A stretch of DNA of 64,000 bases from Oerskovia douganii (lineage in GTDB: Bacteria > Actinomycetota > Actinomycetes > Actinomycetales > Cellulomonadaceae). Position 1 is the first letter of the stretch; each line of letters starts with the position of its first letter. The notes below the pieces were generated by a model, which was given only the letters and a program-made list of their open reading frames with translations, did not search any database and had not been told where the DNA came from. A program made the position numbers and the translations under genes. Of the stretch, positions 1-10,732 are shown piece after piece. The stretch covers positions 52,478 to 116,477 of the forward strand of contig NZ_JACSPN010000014.1 of NCBI RefSeq assembly GCF_015142735.1, written 5' to 3'.

Positions 1-422
1 AGCAGATGGCTCGCGCCTACGAGGACGCTCGCAAGGACGCCGGTCTGACCGGTGAGGCCATGGTCGAGAACCTCGAGATGCGTCTCGACGCGCTCGTGCT
101 GCGTTCGGGCTTCGCCCGCACCATCCTGCAGGCGCGCCAGGCCGTCGGCCACCGCCACATCCTCGTCGACGGCAAGATCGTCGACCGCCCCTCGTTCAAG
201 GTCAAGCCGGGTCAGACGATCCAGGTCAAGCCGAAGAGCCAGGCCACCACGCCGTTCCAGGTCGCCGCTGCCGGTGCGCACCGCGACGTCCTGCCGGCCG
301 TCCCGGCCTACCTCGACGTCCAGCTCGAGAAGCTGAGCGCCGTCCTCGTGCGTCGCCCCAAGCGCGCAGAGGTCCCCGTGACCTGCGAGGTCCAGCTCGT
401 CGTCGAGTACTACGCTCGCTGA
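1..422 (+). CDS. rpsD: 30S ribosomal protein S4, C-terminal part (5' end outside window)
   Basis: S4 binds the 5' domain of 16S rRNA and nucleates assembly of the small ribosomal subunit body. The reading frame is open to the window edge (first whole codon at base 3) and about 139 codons remain of a family length near 205-210, so the N-terminal third is missing. The S4 RNA-binding fold is clear from the stretch MRLDALVLRSGFA onward (about residues 26-85 of the fragment), followed by the usual basic, Val-rich C-terminus ending EYYAR. A strong hairpin follows the stop. The methionine at base 6 is internal and not the true start. Confidence 0.97.
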   Translation, partial: QMARAYEDARKDAGLTGEAMVENLEMRLDALVLRSGFARTILQARQAVGHRHILVDGKIVDRPSFKVKPGQTIQVKPKSQATTPFQVAAAGAHRDVLPAVPAYLDVQLEKLSAVLVRRPKRAEVPVTCEVQLVVEYYAR

Positions 423-452
423 TTCCTCGTGCGCGGCTGGTGCCGCGTGCTG

Positions 453-502
453 TGCACGAACGCCTCGCTCACCGCTTCGACGGGGAGCGGGGCGTTCGTG
501 CA
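453..502 (+). terminator. hairpin terminator after rpsD
   Basis: An 18-base arm at 453-470 (TGCACGAACGCCTCGCTC) is repeated as its reverse complement at 485-502 with one mismatch. There is no U-tract, which is usual in high-GC actinobacteria. It separates rpsD from the next operon. Confidence 0.75.
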
Positions 503-562
503 TCCGGGTAAGGTTTCGCGAGGCGTGGCTGTCGCGTCGCGCCGTCGAAGGAGGAGCAGGAG

Positions 563-943
563 ATGTCCGTAGGAGACGTGGCCGGGCTGATCGCCGCCAT
601 CGCGTTCGTGCTGCTGGTCGGGGTCCTCGCGGTCCCTCTGGTCAAGCTCGGCCGGGTGCTCGACGAGGCCAGGGCGAGCATCAAGGAGGTCACGGACCAC
701 TCGGTGCCCATCCTCGACGAGGCCGCGACGACGGTCGCCACGACCAACAGCCAGCTCGTCAAGGTCGACACGATCACGACGTCCGCCGCCCAGGTCAGCG
801 AGAACGTCTCTGCCCTCACGGGCCTGTACGCGGCGACCTTCGGGGCTCCGCTCGTCAAGGTCGCGGCCTTCACCTACGGCGTGCGCCAGGCGTTCGCCCG
901 GGCCTCCGGTCGTGCGGGCTCCGGACCGCGGACCGGTCGCTGA
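563..943 (+). CDS. DUF948-family membrane-anchored protein
   Basis: Small protein of 126 residues. Residues 5-27 form one hydrophobic segment rich in Ala/Val/Leu, followed by a long amphipathic, Thr/Val/Ser-rich helical stretch (about 30-100) typical of DUF948. A GAAGGAGGAGCAGGAG ribosome-binding region lies just before the ATG. The stop overlaps the start of the next gene by one base (TGATG), so the two are translationally coupled. The pair sits between rpsD and alaS, a placement I recall from related actinobacteria. Molecular function is unknown. A TAAGGT box at 509-514 could be the -10 element. Confidence 0.8.
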   Translation: MSVGDVAGLIAAIAFVLLVGVLAVPLVKLGRVLDEARASIKEVTDHSVPILDEAATTVATTNSQLVKVDTITTSAAQVSENVSALTGLYAATFGAPLVKVAAFTYGVRQAFARASGRAGSGPRTGR

Positions 944-1284
944 TGCGCCGCGTCTTCTGGGTCGGCGTCGGCGTCGCGATCACCGTGGTGATCGTGGTCA
1001 AGGGGCGGCAGGTCGTCGCACGCTACGCGCCCGCGTCGCTCGTCGACCAGGCGACGGACCAGGTCAACTCGCTCGGGGAGAAGGCCACGGGGTTCGCGCG
1101 GACCTTCCGCGAGGAGTTCCGGGTCGCTCGCGACGCACGGGAGGCCGAGCTGCTCGCGTCCCTGCTCGCCGAGGGCCAGCCCCACCCCGACGACGTGCGC
1201 GCGGCTCGCGCGGCGCGCCGCGACCGTGCGGGGGAGCCCGGCGTCGACGACGACGAGGACCTCCTCGGGTACTCGTTCTACTGA
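943..1284 (+). CDS. small single-pass membrane protein (DUF6167-like)
   Basis: Protein of 113 residues that begins with a short positively charged start and a hydrophobic helix at about residues 4-19, then a charged, Arg/Glu/Asp-rich tail ending in an acidic DDDEDLL patch. The ATG overlaps the stop of the DUF948 gene, indicating co-translation. I place it in the DUF6167 group from its position and pattern, not from a search. Function unknown; a role with the DUF948 partner at the membrane is inference. Confidence 0.7.
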   Translation: MRRVFWVGVGVAITVVIVVKGRQVVARYAPASLVDQATDQVNSLGEKATGFARTFREEFRVARDAREAELLASLLAEGQPHPDDVRAARAARRDRAGEPGVDDDEDLLGYSFY

Positions 1285-1307
1285 TCTACCTCCCGGGCCT
1301 CTCCGCC

Positions 1308-1334
1308 CCGTCCCGACGCACCGCGCCGGGACGG
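1308..1334 (+). terminator. hairpin after the small membrane gene pair
   Basis: CCGTCCCG at 1308-1315 pairs perfectly with CGGGACGG at 1327-1334 over an 11-base loop, 24 bases after the stop codon. It probably ends the two-gene operon before alaS. Confidence 0.6.
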
Positions 1335-1350
1335 GAGGGAAGCAGGTCGG

Positions 1351-1364
1351 GAACATACTTGTTC
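1351..1364. promoter_or_regulatory. short dyad upstream of alaS
   Basis: GAACA-TACT-TGTTC is a perfect 5-bp inverted repeat in the 147-base gap before alaS and is AT-richer than its surroundings. It could be an operator or part of the alaS promoter. The spacing does not match the canonical actinobacterial LexA box (GAAC-N4-GTTC), so I do not call it an SOS box. Confidence 0.3.
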
Positions 1365-1431
1365 TAGCCGGTGTCGCCCGCGTCCAGCGGCGCGCCCCGG
1401 GCCGTTCCATCACCGACTTCCGAAGGACATC

Positions 1432-4125
1432 ATGCGTACCGCCGAGATCCGCAAGCGTTGGCTCGACTACTTCGCCGCCCAGGACCACACCGTCGTGCCC
1501 TCGGCGTCGCTGATCTCGCCGGACCCCTCGACCCTGTTCACCATCGCGGGCATGGTGCCCTTCATCCCGTACATGACGGGCGAGCAGACGGCGCCGTGGG
1601 CCCGTGCGACGAGCGTGCAGAAGTGCGTGCGCACCCTCGACATCGACGACGTGGGCAAGACGACGCGCCACGGCACGTTCTTCCAGATGAACGGCAACTT
1701 CTCGTTCGGCGACTACTTCAAGGAAGGTGCCATCACCTACGCCTGGGACCTCATCACGCGGTCGCAGGACGAGGGCGGGTACGGCATCCCCGAGGACAAG
1801 ATCTGGGTCACCGTCTTCCACGAGGACGACGAGGCGCGCCAGCTCTGGAAGAAGATCGCCGGTCTGCCGGACGAGCGCATCCAGGGCCTCGGCATGGGAC
1901 CCAACTACTGGTCCACGGGAGCCCGTGGGCCCGCAGGTCCGTGCTCGGAGATCTTCTACGACCGCGGCCCGGCCTACGGCCCCGACGGCGGCCCGGCGGT
2001 CGACCTCGCGGGCGACCGGTTCCTGGAGATCTGGAACCTCGTCTTCATGCAGTACGAGCGCGGGGACGGCGGGACCAAGGAGTCCTTCCCCATCCTGGGC
2101 GAGCTCACCAAGAAGAACATCGACACCGGCATGGGCCTCGAGCGCGTCGCGTTCGTCCTGCAGGGCGTCGACAACATGTACGAGATCGACGAGGTCTTCC
2201 CCGTCATCGCCGCGGCCCAGGAGCTGTCCGGCAAGCGCTACGGCGCCGACACCGACGACGACGTGCGCATGCGCGTGGTCGCCGACCACGTCCGCTCGGC
2301 GCTCATGATCATCAGCGACGGCGTGCGACCCTCGAACGAGGGGCGCGGCTACGTGCTGCGCCGTCTGCTGCGCCGCTCGGTGCGCGCGATGCGCCTGCTG
2401 GGTGTCGAGGACCCCGCGCTGCCCCAGCTCTTCCCCGTCTCTCGCGATGCCATGCAGGCCTCCTACCCGGAGGTCGGCGCGGACTTCGAACGCATCTCGC
2501 AGATCGCCTATGCCGAGGAGGAGGCGTTCCGCCGCACCCTGACCTCGGGCACGACGATCCTGGACACCGCGGTCGCGGCCGCCAAGACCACGGCCGGGGC
2601 GGGCAGCACGCCCGTCCTGCCCGGTGACCAGGCGTTCGCCCTGCACGACACGTACGGCTTCCCGATCGACCTGACCCTCGAGATGGCTGCCGAGCAGGGT
2701 GTCCAGGTCGACGAGAAGGCGTTCCGCGCCCTCATGCAGGAGCAGCGCACGCGCGCTCGTGCCGACGCGCTCGCCAAGCGCACGGGCGGGGTCGACACCG
2801 CGGCCTACGAGACGCTGCAGAGCGAGCTCGCGCGTCCCGTCGAGTTCCTCGGCTACACCGACGCCACGGCGTCGGTCAACGTCGTGGGCCTCCTGGTCGA
2901 CGGCGTGCCCTCCCCGGCAGCGACGGCCCCGGCCGACGTCGAGGTCGTGCTCGACCGCACGCCGTTCTACGCCGAGGCCGGTGGCCAGCTCGCCGACCAC
3001 GGCACGATCGTGCTCGACGGCGGCGCGACCATCGAGGTCGACGACGTGCAGCGCCCCATCAAGGGCTTCTCCGTCCACCGCGGGCGCCTCGTCGAGGGCG
3101 TCGTGGCGCTGGGGGACCCCGGCACCGCGCAGATCGACACGGCCCGCCGCAAGGCGATCAGCCGCGCCCACACCGCGACGCACATGATCCACAAGTCCAT
3201 CCAGGAGGCCCTGGGCAAGGACGCGACGCAGGCGGGCTCGGAGAACGCGCCGAGCCGCATCCGCTTCGACTTCCGCGCCTCGAGCGCGGTGCCCGCGGGG
3301 GTGCTCGCCGAGGTCGAGGAGCGCGTCAACACCCAGCTCGCCGAGAACCTCGAGGTCACGGACCAGGTCATGCCCATCGCCGAGGCCAGGGCGCTCGGCG
3401 CCATGGCACTGTTCGGCGAGAAGTACGGCGACCAGGTGCGTGTGGTCTCGATCGGCGGCGACTGGTCGCGCGAGCTGTGCGCGGGCACGCACGTCAAGCA
3501 GTCGGGCCAGCTGGGCCTGGTGACGCTGCTCGGCGAGTCCTCGATCGGCTCGGGCGTGCGGCGCGTCGACGCGCTCGTCGGCGACGGTGCGTACGGCTTC
3601 CAGGCCAAGGAGCACGCGCTCGTGGGACAGCTCACGGGGCTGCTCAACGTGCGCACCGAGGAGCTGCCGGACCGGGTGGGCTCGCTCGTCTCGCGGCTGC
3701 GCGAGGCGGAGAAGGAGCTGGCGGCACTGCGCCAGGCCCAGCTCCTCGCCCAGGCGTCGAGCCTCTCCGCGGGGGCCGAGTCCGTGGGCTCCGCGCGCGT
3801 CGTGGTGCACGACGCCGGTGAGGTCGCCTCGGCCGACGACCTGCGCGCTCTCGCCCTCGACGTGCGCGGCCGCCTGGCCGACTCCGCGCCGAGCGTCGTC
3901 GCCGTCGGTGGCGTCAGCAAGGGACGTCCTCAGGTCGTCATCGTGACCAACGCGCCGGCCCGTGAGGCCGGCCTGCGCGCGGGCGCCCTCGCGAAGAAGG
4001 CGTCGGGCGTGCTCGGCGGCGGCGGCGGCGGCAAGGACGACATGGCCCAGGGCGGCGGCACGGACGTGTCCGCCCTGCCCGCTGCCCTCACGGGCATCCG
4101 CGACGACGTCGCCTCGGCGCTCTGA
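1432..4125 (+). CDS. alaS: alanine--tRNA ligase
   Basis: Charges tRNA-Ala with alanine in the cytoplasm. At 897 residues it has the full AlaRS layout: class II catalytic core (about 1-260), tRNA-recognition region, editing domain and C-terminal DHHA1-type domain. The zinc site of the editing domain is intact: H580 and H584 (HTATH) with C683 and H687 (CAGTH). A glycine run (GGGGGG near residues 862-867) precedes the C-terminal helix. The ATG is preceded by GAAGGA at a good distance. alaS heads a run with ruvX, mltG and aroE. Confidence 0.98.
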   Translation: MRTAEIRKRWLDYFAAQDHTVVPSASLISPDPSTLFTIAGMVPFIPYMTGEQTAPWARATSVQKCVRTLDIDDVGKTTRHGTFFQMNGNFSFGDYFKEGAITYAWDLITRSQDEGGYGIPEDKIWVTVFHEDDEARQLWKKIAGLPDERIQGLGMGPNYWSTGARGPAGPCSEIFYDRGPAYGPDGGPAVDLAGDRFLEIWNLVFMQYERGDGGTKESFPILGELTKKNIDTGMGLERVAFVLQGVDNMYEIDEVFPVIAAAQELSGKRYGADTDDDVRMRVVADHVRSALMIISDGVRPSNEGRGYVLRRLLRRSVRAMRLLGVEDPALPQLFPVSRDAMQASYPEVGADFERISQIAYAEEEAFRRTLTSGTTILDTAVAAAKTTAGAGSTPVLPGDQAFALHDTYGFPIDLTLEMAAEQGVQVDEKAFRALMQEQRTRARADALAKRTGGVDTAAYETLQSELARPVEFLGYTDATASVNVVGLLVDGVPSPAATAPADVEVVLDRTPFYAEAGGQLADHGTIVLDGGATIEVDDVQRPIKGFSVHRGRLVEGVVALGDPGTAQIDTARRKAISRAHTATHMIHKSIQEALGKDATQAGSENAPSRIRFDFRASSAVPAGVLAEVEERVNTQLAENLEVTDQVMPIAEARALGAMALFGEKYGDQVRVVSIGGDWSRELCAGTHVKQSGQLGLVTLLGESSIGSGVRRVDALVGDGAYGFQAKEHALVGQLTGLLNVRTEELPDRVGSLVSRLREAEKELAALRQAQLLAQASSLSAGAESVGSARVVVHDAGEVASADDLRALALDVRGRLADSAPSVVAVGGVSKGRPQVVIVTNAPAREAGLRAGALAKKASGVLGGGGGGKDDMAQGGGTDVSALPAALTGIRDDVASAL

Positions 4126-4136
4126 GCCCGCACCCG

Positions 4137-4667
4137 ATGACCGTCGACGACCACCAGGCGGGCGCCCCTCTCCCGAGGGGCGCCCGCCTGGGCGTCGACG
4201 TGGGCAGCGTGCGCGTCGGGCTCGCCGCGAGCGACCCCGACGGCCTGATCGCGACCCCCGTCGAGACCCTTCCGCGGGACATGAAGACCGTCCCCTCCGG
4301 CCCCGACACGCCGTCGGGCACGTTCCCGGCCGACGTCGCACGGATCGCGGCGGAAGTGGAGGAACGCGGTGCACGTGTGGTGTACATCGGGCTTCCTCGA
4401 CACCTTTCCGGCGCGGAGGGTGCCGCCACCCAGGCCGCACGTGCGTACGCTGGACTGGTGGCACGTGCCGTCGCACCGGTCCCGGTGCACCTCGTCGACG
4501 AACGCATGACGACCGTGAGCGCCCACCAGGCGCTGCGGGCCTCGGGGCGCGCCGGGCGCAAGCAGCGCTCTGTCGTCGACCAGGCGGCGGCAGTTATCAT
4601 CCTCCAGACCGCTCTGGACCGCGAGCGGAGCGCGGGGGCGCGTGCTGGAGAGTTCGTAGAACGTTGA
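4137..4667 (+). CDS. ruvX: putative pre-16S rRNA nuclease / Holliday-junction resolvase YqgF
   Basis: RNase H-fold nuclease family; the E. coli homologue matures the 5' end of 16S rRNA and family members were once described as Holliday-junction resolvases. The 176-residue protein carries the first strand motif LGVDVGSVRVGLA with the metal-binding Asp, the motif DERMTTVSA in the middle, and the C-terminal motif VDQAAAVIILQ. An internal insertion of about 15 residues follows VETLP. It begins 11 bases after alaS and is followed 55 bases later by mltG, the usual actinobacterial order. Confidence 0.93.
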   Translation: MTVDDHQAGAPLPRGARLGVDVGSVRVGLAASDPDGLIATPVETLPRDMKTVPSGPDTPSGTFPADVARIAAEVEERGARVVYIGLPRHLSGAEGAATQAARAYAGLVARAVAPVPVHLVDERMTTVSAHQALRASGRAGRKQRSVVDQAAAVIILQTALDRERSAGARAGEFVER

Positions 4668-4722
4668 TCGTTGCGTCGTGGCAAGGACCGCCGCGCGCAC
4701 ACCCGTCAGGAGGCAGCCTCCC

Positions 4723-5868
4723 GTGACCGACCTATTCGACCGCCCGCCGGTGCAGCAGCAACCACCGTCCCGGGCGTCCCGTTCGGGGAGCCGAGACCGT
4801 CGAGCCGCGAAGAAGCGCGCGCAGCGCAGGCGCCGTCGCGCGCTGATCATCGTGCTCGCCCTGGCCCTGGTCGGAGGGGCCGGTTTCTACCTGGTGACCA
4901 ACGCGTCGAACCTCCTGGGGTTCGAGAACCCCTTCAGCGCCTCGGACTACGAGGGGCAGGGCACGGACCCGGTCGAGGTGACGATCGACCAGGGCTCGAC
5001 CGGGACGGACATGGGTCAGGTGCTCCTCGACGCGGGGGTCGTGAAGTCGGTCAACGCGTTCGTCGAGGCCTACAAGGCGACTCCTGAGGCGAGCTCGATC
5101 CAGCCGGGAAACTACACGCTGCTCACCGAGATGAAGGCTTCGGCCGCGGTCTCGCTCCTGCTCTCCAAGGAGGCGAAGAACGAGCTCAAGCTGACGATCC
5201 CCGAGGGGTTCACCAAGGCGCAGGTCATCGACCGCGCCGTGTCGGTGACCGGCAAGCCCAAGGAAGAGTTCGACGCAGCGATGGCGGACCCTGCGGCGCT
5301 GGGCCTGCCGGCCGAGGCCGGAGGCAACTTCGAAGGCTGGCTCGCTCCGAGTACCTACATCCTCGAGCCGAGCGACACCGCGGAGACCATCCTGGCAAAC
5401 ATGGTGGTGACGACCATCAGCAACCTCGACTCGTTGGGCGTCGCACCGGCTGACCGTCAGACGGTCATCATCAAGGGGTCGCTGGTGGAGCGCGAGGGCA
5501 TCTCGCTCGAGCAGTTCGGCAAGGTTGCCCGCGTGATCGAGAACCGCCTGGCGGTCGGCGAGCCACTGAGTCTCGACGCGATCGACTCCTACGGCCGGGG
5601 GAAGAAGTCCTCGGAGATCACGACCCAGGAGTTCCAGGACAAGTCCTTCCCGTACGCGTCTCGTGTCAACAAGGGGCTCCCGCCCACCCCGATCGGGAGC
5701 CCGGGGATCGCTGCGTTGACCGCGGTCGTCAGTCCCACCGAAGGTGACTGGCTGTGGTACGTCACCGTCAACCTCGACACGGGCGAGACGAAGTTCACGA
5801 ACAACTACAACGAGTTCGTGAGGTTCAAGAGAGAGTTCAAGGCTTGGGAAGCGGAGCAGGACGGATGA
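4723..5868 (+). CDS. mltG: endolytic murein transglycosylase
   Basis: Inner-membrane lytic transglycosylase that cleaves nascent peptidoglycan and helps terminate glycan strands. A basic cytoplasmic tail (about 40 residues, RR-rich) leads into one transmembrane helix near residues 43-62, then a LysM-like region and the YceG fold with the catalytic Glu in LVERE and the ENRLAVG motif. I prefer the GTG at 4723 because AGGAGG at 4708-4713 lies 9 bases upstream; the in-frame GTG at 4678 has no comparable ribosome-binding site. Its stop overlaps the ATG of aroE by 4 bases, so the two are coupled. Confidence 0.93.
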   Translation: MTDLFDRPPVQQQPPSRASRSGSRDRRAAKKRAQRRRRRALIIVLALALVGGAGFYLVTNASNLLGFENPFSASDYEGQGTDPVEVTIDQGSTGTDMGQVLLDAGVVKSVNAFVEAYKATPEASSIQPGNYTLLTEMKASAAVSLLLSKEAKNELKLTIPEGFTKAQVIDRAVSVTGKPKEEFDAAMADPAALGLPAEAGGNFEGWLAPSTYILEPSDTAETILANMVVTTISNLDSLGVAPADRQTVIIKGSLVEREGISLEQFGKVARVIENRLAVGEPLSLDAIDSYGRGKKSSEITTQEFQDKSFPYASRVNKGLPPTPIGSPGIAALTAVVSPTEGDWLWYVTVNLDTGETKFTNNYNEFVRFKREFKAWEAEQDG

Positions 5869-6749
5869 CGCCTCGGCGCGCCGCCGTCCTCGGCCACCCC
5901 GTGGCCCACTCGCTCTCACCCGTCCTGCACTCCGCGGCGTACCGCGCGCTGGGGCTGGACGGGTGGGAGTACACGGCGGTCGACGTGACCGAGGAGCAGC
6001 TGGGCGGCTTCGTCGAGGGCCTCGACGAGAGCTGGGCCGGGTTGAGCCTGACCATGCCGCTCAAGCAGGTCGTGCTCGACCTGCTCGACCACGTCGAGCC
6101 GCTCGCCGGCGTCGTGGGGGCGGTCAACACGGTCCTGCTCCAACCCACGGGCTCCGGACGGACCCTGGTCGGGGCCAACACGGACGTCCACGGTCTGGTC
6201 GCGGCGCTGCGCGAGGGACTGGGCAGCGGTCCGGGGGAGCGGCCCGTCGGGTCGGCGCTCGTGCTGGGAGCGGGTGCGACGGCGGCCTCGACCCTGGCCG
6301 CGCTCGCCGAGCTCGGCTGCGCCTCCCCGACCGTCCTGGTGCGTTCGCTCGCGCGCACGGGCGGCCTGCAGCGGGCCGCGCACCGCATGGGCGTCACCCC
6401 GCGCTTCGAGATCCTGGACCCGGCCTCGCCCCTCGTGGCGCAGGTCGACGTCGTCGTCTCGACCTTGCCGTCGCGGGCGGCGGACCCGGTCGCGGATGCG
6501 CTCGCCGGGCAGGCCGCGGCCGGGGCCGCGGCGCCCCGTGGTGTCCTGCTCGACGTGGTCTACGACCCGCGCCCCACCGCGTTGTCCCGTACCTGGTCGC
6601 AGGCAGGAGGGACGGTCGTGGGCGGTGAACGCATGCTGCTGCACCAGGCCGCCGAGCAGGTGCGCCTCATGACGGGGCAGGTCGCGCCCCTGGCGGCCAT
6701 GGCCGAGGCCCTCGAGGCGGCCCTCCTGCCCAGCGTCACCCGGTCCTGA
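5865..6749 (+). CDS. aroE: shikimate dehydrogenase
   Basis: NADPH-dependent reduction of 3-dehydroshikimate to shikimate. The start lies in an ATGA overlap with mltG, giving 294 residues, a normal length. The N-terminal substrate domain has GHPVAHSLSPVLHSAAY (shikimate-binding Ser pair), SLTMPLKQ with the catalytic Lys, and GAVNTV; the C-terminal Rossmann domain begins with LVLGAGATA. The final helix carries LLHQAAEQVRLMTG. Together with aroC, aroK, aroB and aroQ nearby, five shikimate-pathway genes fall within 9 kb. Confidence 0.95.
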   Translation: MTPRRAAVLGHPVAHSLSPVLHSAAYRALGLDGWEYTAVDVTEEQLGGFVEGLDESWAGLSLTMPLKQVVLDLLDHVEPLAGVVGAVNTVLLQPTGSGRTLVGANTDVHGLVAALREGLGSGPGERPVGSALVLGAGATAASTLAALAELGCASPTVLVRSLARTGGLQRAAHRMGVTPRFEILDPASPLVAQVDVVVSTLPSRAADPVADALAGQAAAGAAAPRGVLLDVVYDPRPTALSRTWSQAGGTVVGGERMLLHQAAEQVRLMTGQVAPLAAMAEALEAALLPSVTRS

Positions 6750-6795
6750 GCGCGGAGTGCCGAGGGCCCTGACCCGGGACGCACGTCGTCCCGGG

Positions 6796-7491
6796 TCAGC
6801 CCAGCAGCAGCGCCTCGCCGAGCACACCGGGCCCGTGCACGGCGCCGACCAGCGCCCCCACGAGCATGAACGGCCCGAACGGGATCGCCGTGCGGCGATC
6901 CGCCCGCCTCGTCGCGAGCAGCGCGACGGCGGCCGTCCCGCCGAGCACGAACGCCGCGAACGTCCCCACGGCGAGCTCTGGCCACCCGCACCACCCCAGG
7001 TAGGCACCCAGCAGCCCTGCGAGCTTGACGTCGCCGAACCCGAGACCGGCCGGGACGAGGGCCATCGCGAAGTACGCGCAGCAGAGCGTCAGCCCGCCGA
7101 CCAGGGCACGGACGAGCGCGCCGGCGTCGGGTGCGAGGAAGCTCGCAGCGCCCAGCAGGAGCGCGAGGACCGGGTACGACGGCAGGACGAGCGCGTCGGG
7201 CAGGCGGTGCGTGCGCGCGTCGATCACCGCGAGCGCCGAACCCACGACCGCGAGGTGGACGGTCGCGGGCGCGAGGCCGACCGGCAGGCCCGCCGCCAGC
7301 GTCCCCGCGACCGCCACGGGCACGGCCACCGACGTCACGGCGAGGACTGTGCGTCGGTGCGGCCCGACCTCGGCCCGGGCGCGCGACCAGGCCCGTCCCG
7401 CGCGACCGCCCGACCGCCCGCCGGCACGCACACCGCGCGCCGCGTCCTCGTCCGCCGCCGTCCACCGGTCCCCGCCCCCTGCGCTCGTCAC
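6796..7491 (-). CDS. short prepilin peptidase (A24 family)
   Basis: Integral-membrane aspartyl protease of the type IV prepilin peptidase family. The 231-residue product (GTG start at 7491) has a basic cytoplasmic N-tail and six or so hydrophobic segments. Catalytic aspartates are visible in VIDARTHRLPD (D91) and in the signature GFGDVKLAG (D154). It lacks the N-terminal CXXC-containing methyltransferase half of classical PilD, so it is the short form often seen in actinobacteria. It is a single gene on the minus strand, wedged between aroE and aroC; no pilin or secretion genes are near, so its substrate is not apparent. Confidence 0.88.
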   Translation of the reverse strand: MTSAGGGDRWTAADEDAARGVRAGGRSGGRAGRAWSRARAEVGPHRRTVLAVTSVAVPVAVAGTLAAGLPVGLAPATVHLAVVGSALAVIDARTHRLPDALVLPSYPVLALLLGAASFLAPDAGALVRALVGGLTLCCAYFAMALVPAGLGFGDVKLAGLLGAYLGWCGWPELAVGTFAAFVLGGTAAVALLATRRADRRTAIPFGPFMLVGALVGAVHGPGVLGEALLLG

Positions 7492-7645
7492 GGCGCGAAC
7501 GTAGCGCAGCGGGCGCTGCGGCCGGGCGTCGTCCACAGAGCTGGACGGCCTGGAGGGGCGACGGGCTCGGTCACCGGCCCGCGGTGCCGGTCCGCACTGC
7601 GGTCGGGTTCGGGGACGCGCCGGGCGGCGTGGGAGGATTCTCCTC

Positions 7646-8863
7646 ATGCTTCGTTGGTTGACATCGGGTGAGTCGCACGGTCCGGCGCTGGTCGGCATCC
7701 TGGAAGGGCTGCCCGCAGGGGTCGAGCTCGTGACGAAGGACGTGCAGGACGCGCTCGCGCGCCGCCGCCTCGGCTACGGGCGAGGCGCGCGCATGAAGTT
7801 CGAGCAGGACGAGGTCCGCATCCTCGCGGGTCTGCGCCTGGGCCTGACCCAGGGCGGCCCGCTCGCGATCGAGATCGGCAACACCGAGTGGCCCAAGTGG
7901 GTCGACGTCATGAGCGCGGACCCCGTGCCCGCCGAGGCGCTGCAGGTCGACGCCGGGACGGGGGACGTCCGCGAGATCGCCCGCAACCGCCCGCTCACGC
8001 GCCCACGTCCCGGGCACGCGGACCTGATCGGGATGCGCAAGTACGCGTTCGACGACGCCCGCCCCGTCCTGGAGCGTGCCTCGGCGCGCGAGACCGCGAC
8101 CCGCGTCGCGCTCGGCGTGGCCGCGGCGAAGTTCCTCGAGCAGGCCGTCGGGATCCGCCTGGTCTCGCACGTCGTGGGCATCGGCACGGTCGACGTCCCC
8201 GAGGACGCGGCGCTCCCGGCGCCCGACGACGTCGCGCGCCTCGACGCGGACCCGGTGCGCTGCTTCGACCCCGCGAGCTCCGCGGCGATGGTCGCCGAGA
8301 TCGACGAGTGCCACAAGGACGGCGACACCCTGGGCGGTGTGGTCGAGGTCCTGGCCTACGGAGTCCCGTCCGGGCTCGGCACCTACGTGCAGTCCGACCG
8401 CCGCCTCGACGCGCGGCTCGCGGCCGTGCTCATGGGGATCCAGGCCATCAAGGGCGTCGAGGTCGGCGACGGCTTCCGCACCGCGCGCCGCCGCGGCTCG
8501 CAGGCGCACGACGAGATCGTGCGCGGCGAGGACGGTCACCTGCACCGCCTGAGCAACCGTGCGGGCGGCATCGAGGGTGGCATGTCCAACGGCGAGGTGC
8601 TGCGCGTGCGCGCAGCCATGAAGCCCATCTCGACCGTGCCCCGCGCGCTCGCGACGGTCGACGTCGCGACGGGCGAGCCCGCCAAGGCCCAGCACCAGCG
8701 CTCGGACGTGTGCGCCGTTCCGCCCGCGGCCGTCGTCGCCGAGGCCATGGTCGCCCTGGTCCTCGCCGAGGCCGTCCTGGAGAAGTTCGGCGGCGACTCG
8801 GTCTCCGAGGTCCGCCGCAACGTCGAGGGCTACCTGGCCTCGGTGCCCGAGCTGCTGCGCTGA
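7646..8863 (+). CDS. aroC: chorismate synthase
   Basis: FMN-dependent last step of the shikimate pathway (EPSP to chorismate). At 405 residues it has the family signatures [16 protein letters not shown] at the N-terminus, [13 protein letters not shown] near residue 32, [22 protein letters not shown] and the C-terminal [23 protein letters not shown] lies 9 bases before the ATG. One base separates its stop from aroK, and aroK overlaps aroB, so aroC-aroK-aroB is one operon. It is divergent from the prepilin peptidase gene with about 150 bases between them. Confidence 0.98.
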   Translation: MLRWLTSGESHGPALVGILEGLPAGVELVTKDVQDALARRRLGYGRGARMKFEQDEVRILAGLRLGLTQGGPLAIEIGNTEWPKWVDVMSADPVPAEALQVDAGTGDVREIARNRPLTRPRPGHADLIGMRKYAFDDARPVLERASARETATRVALGVAAAKFLEQAVGIRLVSHVVGIGTVDVPEDAALPAPDDVARLDADPVRCFDPASSAAMVAEIDECHKDGDTLGGVVEVLAYGVPSGLGTYVQSDRRLDARLAAVLMGIQAIKGVEVGDGFRTARRRGSQAHDEIVRGEDGHLHRLSNRAGGIEGGMSNGEVLRVRAAMKPISTVPRALATVDVATGEPAKAQHQRSDVCAVPPAAVVAEAMVALVLAEAVLEKFGGDSVSEVRRNVEGYLASVPELLR

Positions 8864-8864
8864 G

Positions 8865-10645
<1,781 letters not shown>

Positions 10646-10674
10646 CGCGCCGCCGTCGGGCATCCTGCGATGCC

Positions 10675-10710
10675 ACGGCCCGCCCCCACCGACCGGTGAG
10701 GGCGGGCCGT
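10675..10710. terminator. bidirectional terminator between aroB and the convergent phosphodiesterase gene
   Basis: ACGGCCCGCCC at 10675-10685 is matched exactly by GGGCGGGCCGT at 10700-10710 around a 14-base loop. It sits in the 87-base gap between two convergent genes, so it can serve both strands. Confidence 0.8.
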
Positions 10711-10732
10711 CCGCGTGCGAGGGACGTGGGGC

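Noticed and set aside
1345..1370. LexA/SOS box upstream of alaS
   Set aside because: GAAC and GTTC are 6 bases apart instead of 4, and neither alaS nor the rest of the operon is a typical SOS gene.
1285..1431. T-box leader before alaS
   Set aside because: No T-box sequence or specifier-loop architecture is visible; the hairpin at 1308-1334 is explained as a terminator of the previous genes.
874..4476. 1200-residue open frame on the minus strand opposite alaS
   Set aside because: Extreme Arg/Gly/Val/Asp composition with no family features; it is a long shadow frame caused by high GC and the alaS gene opposite explains the region.
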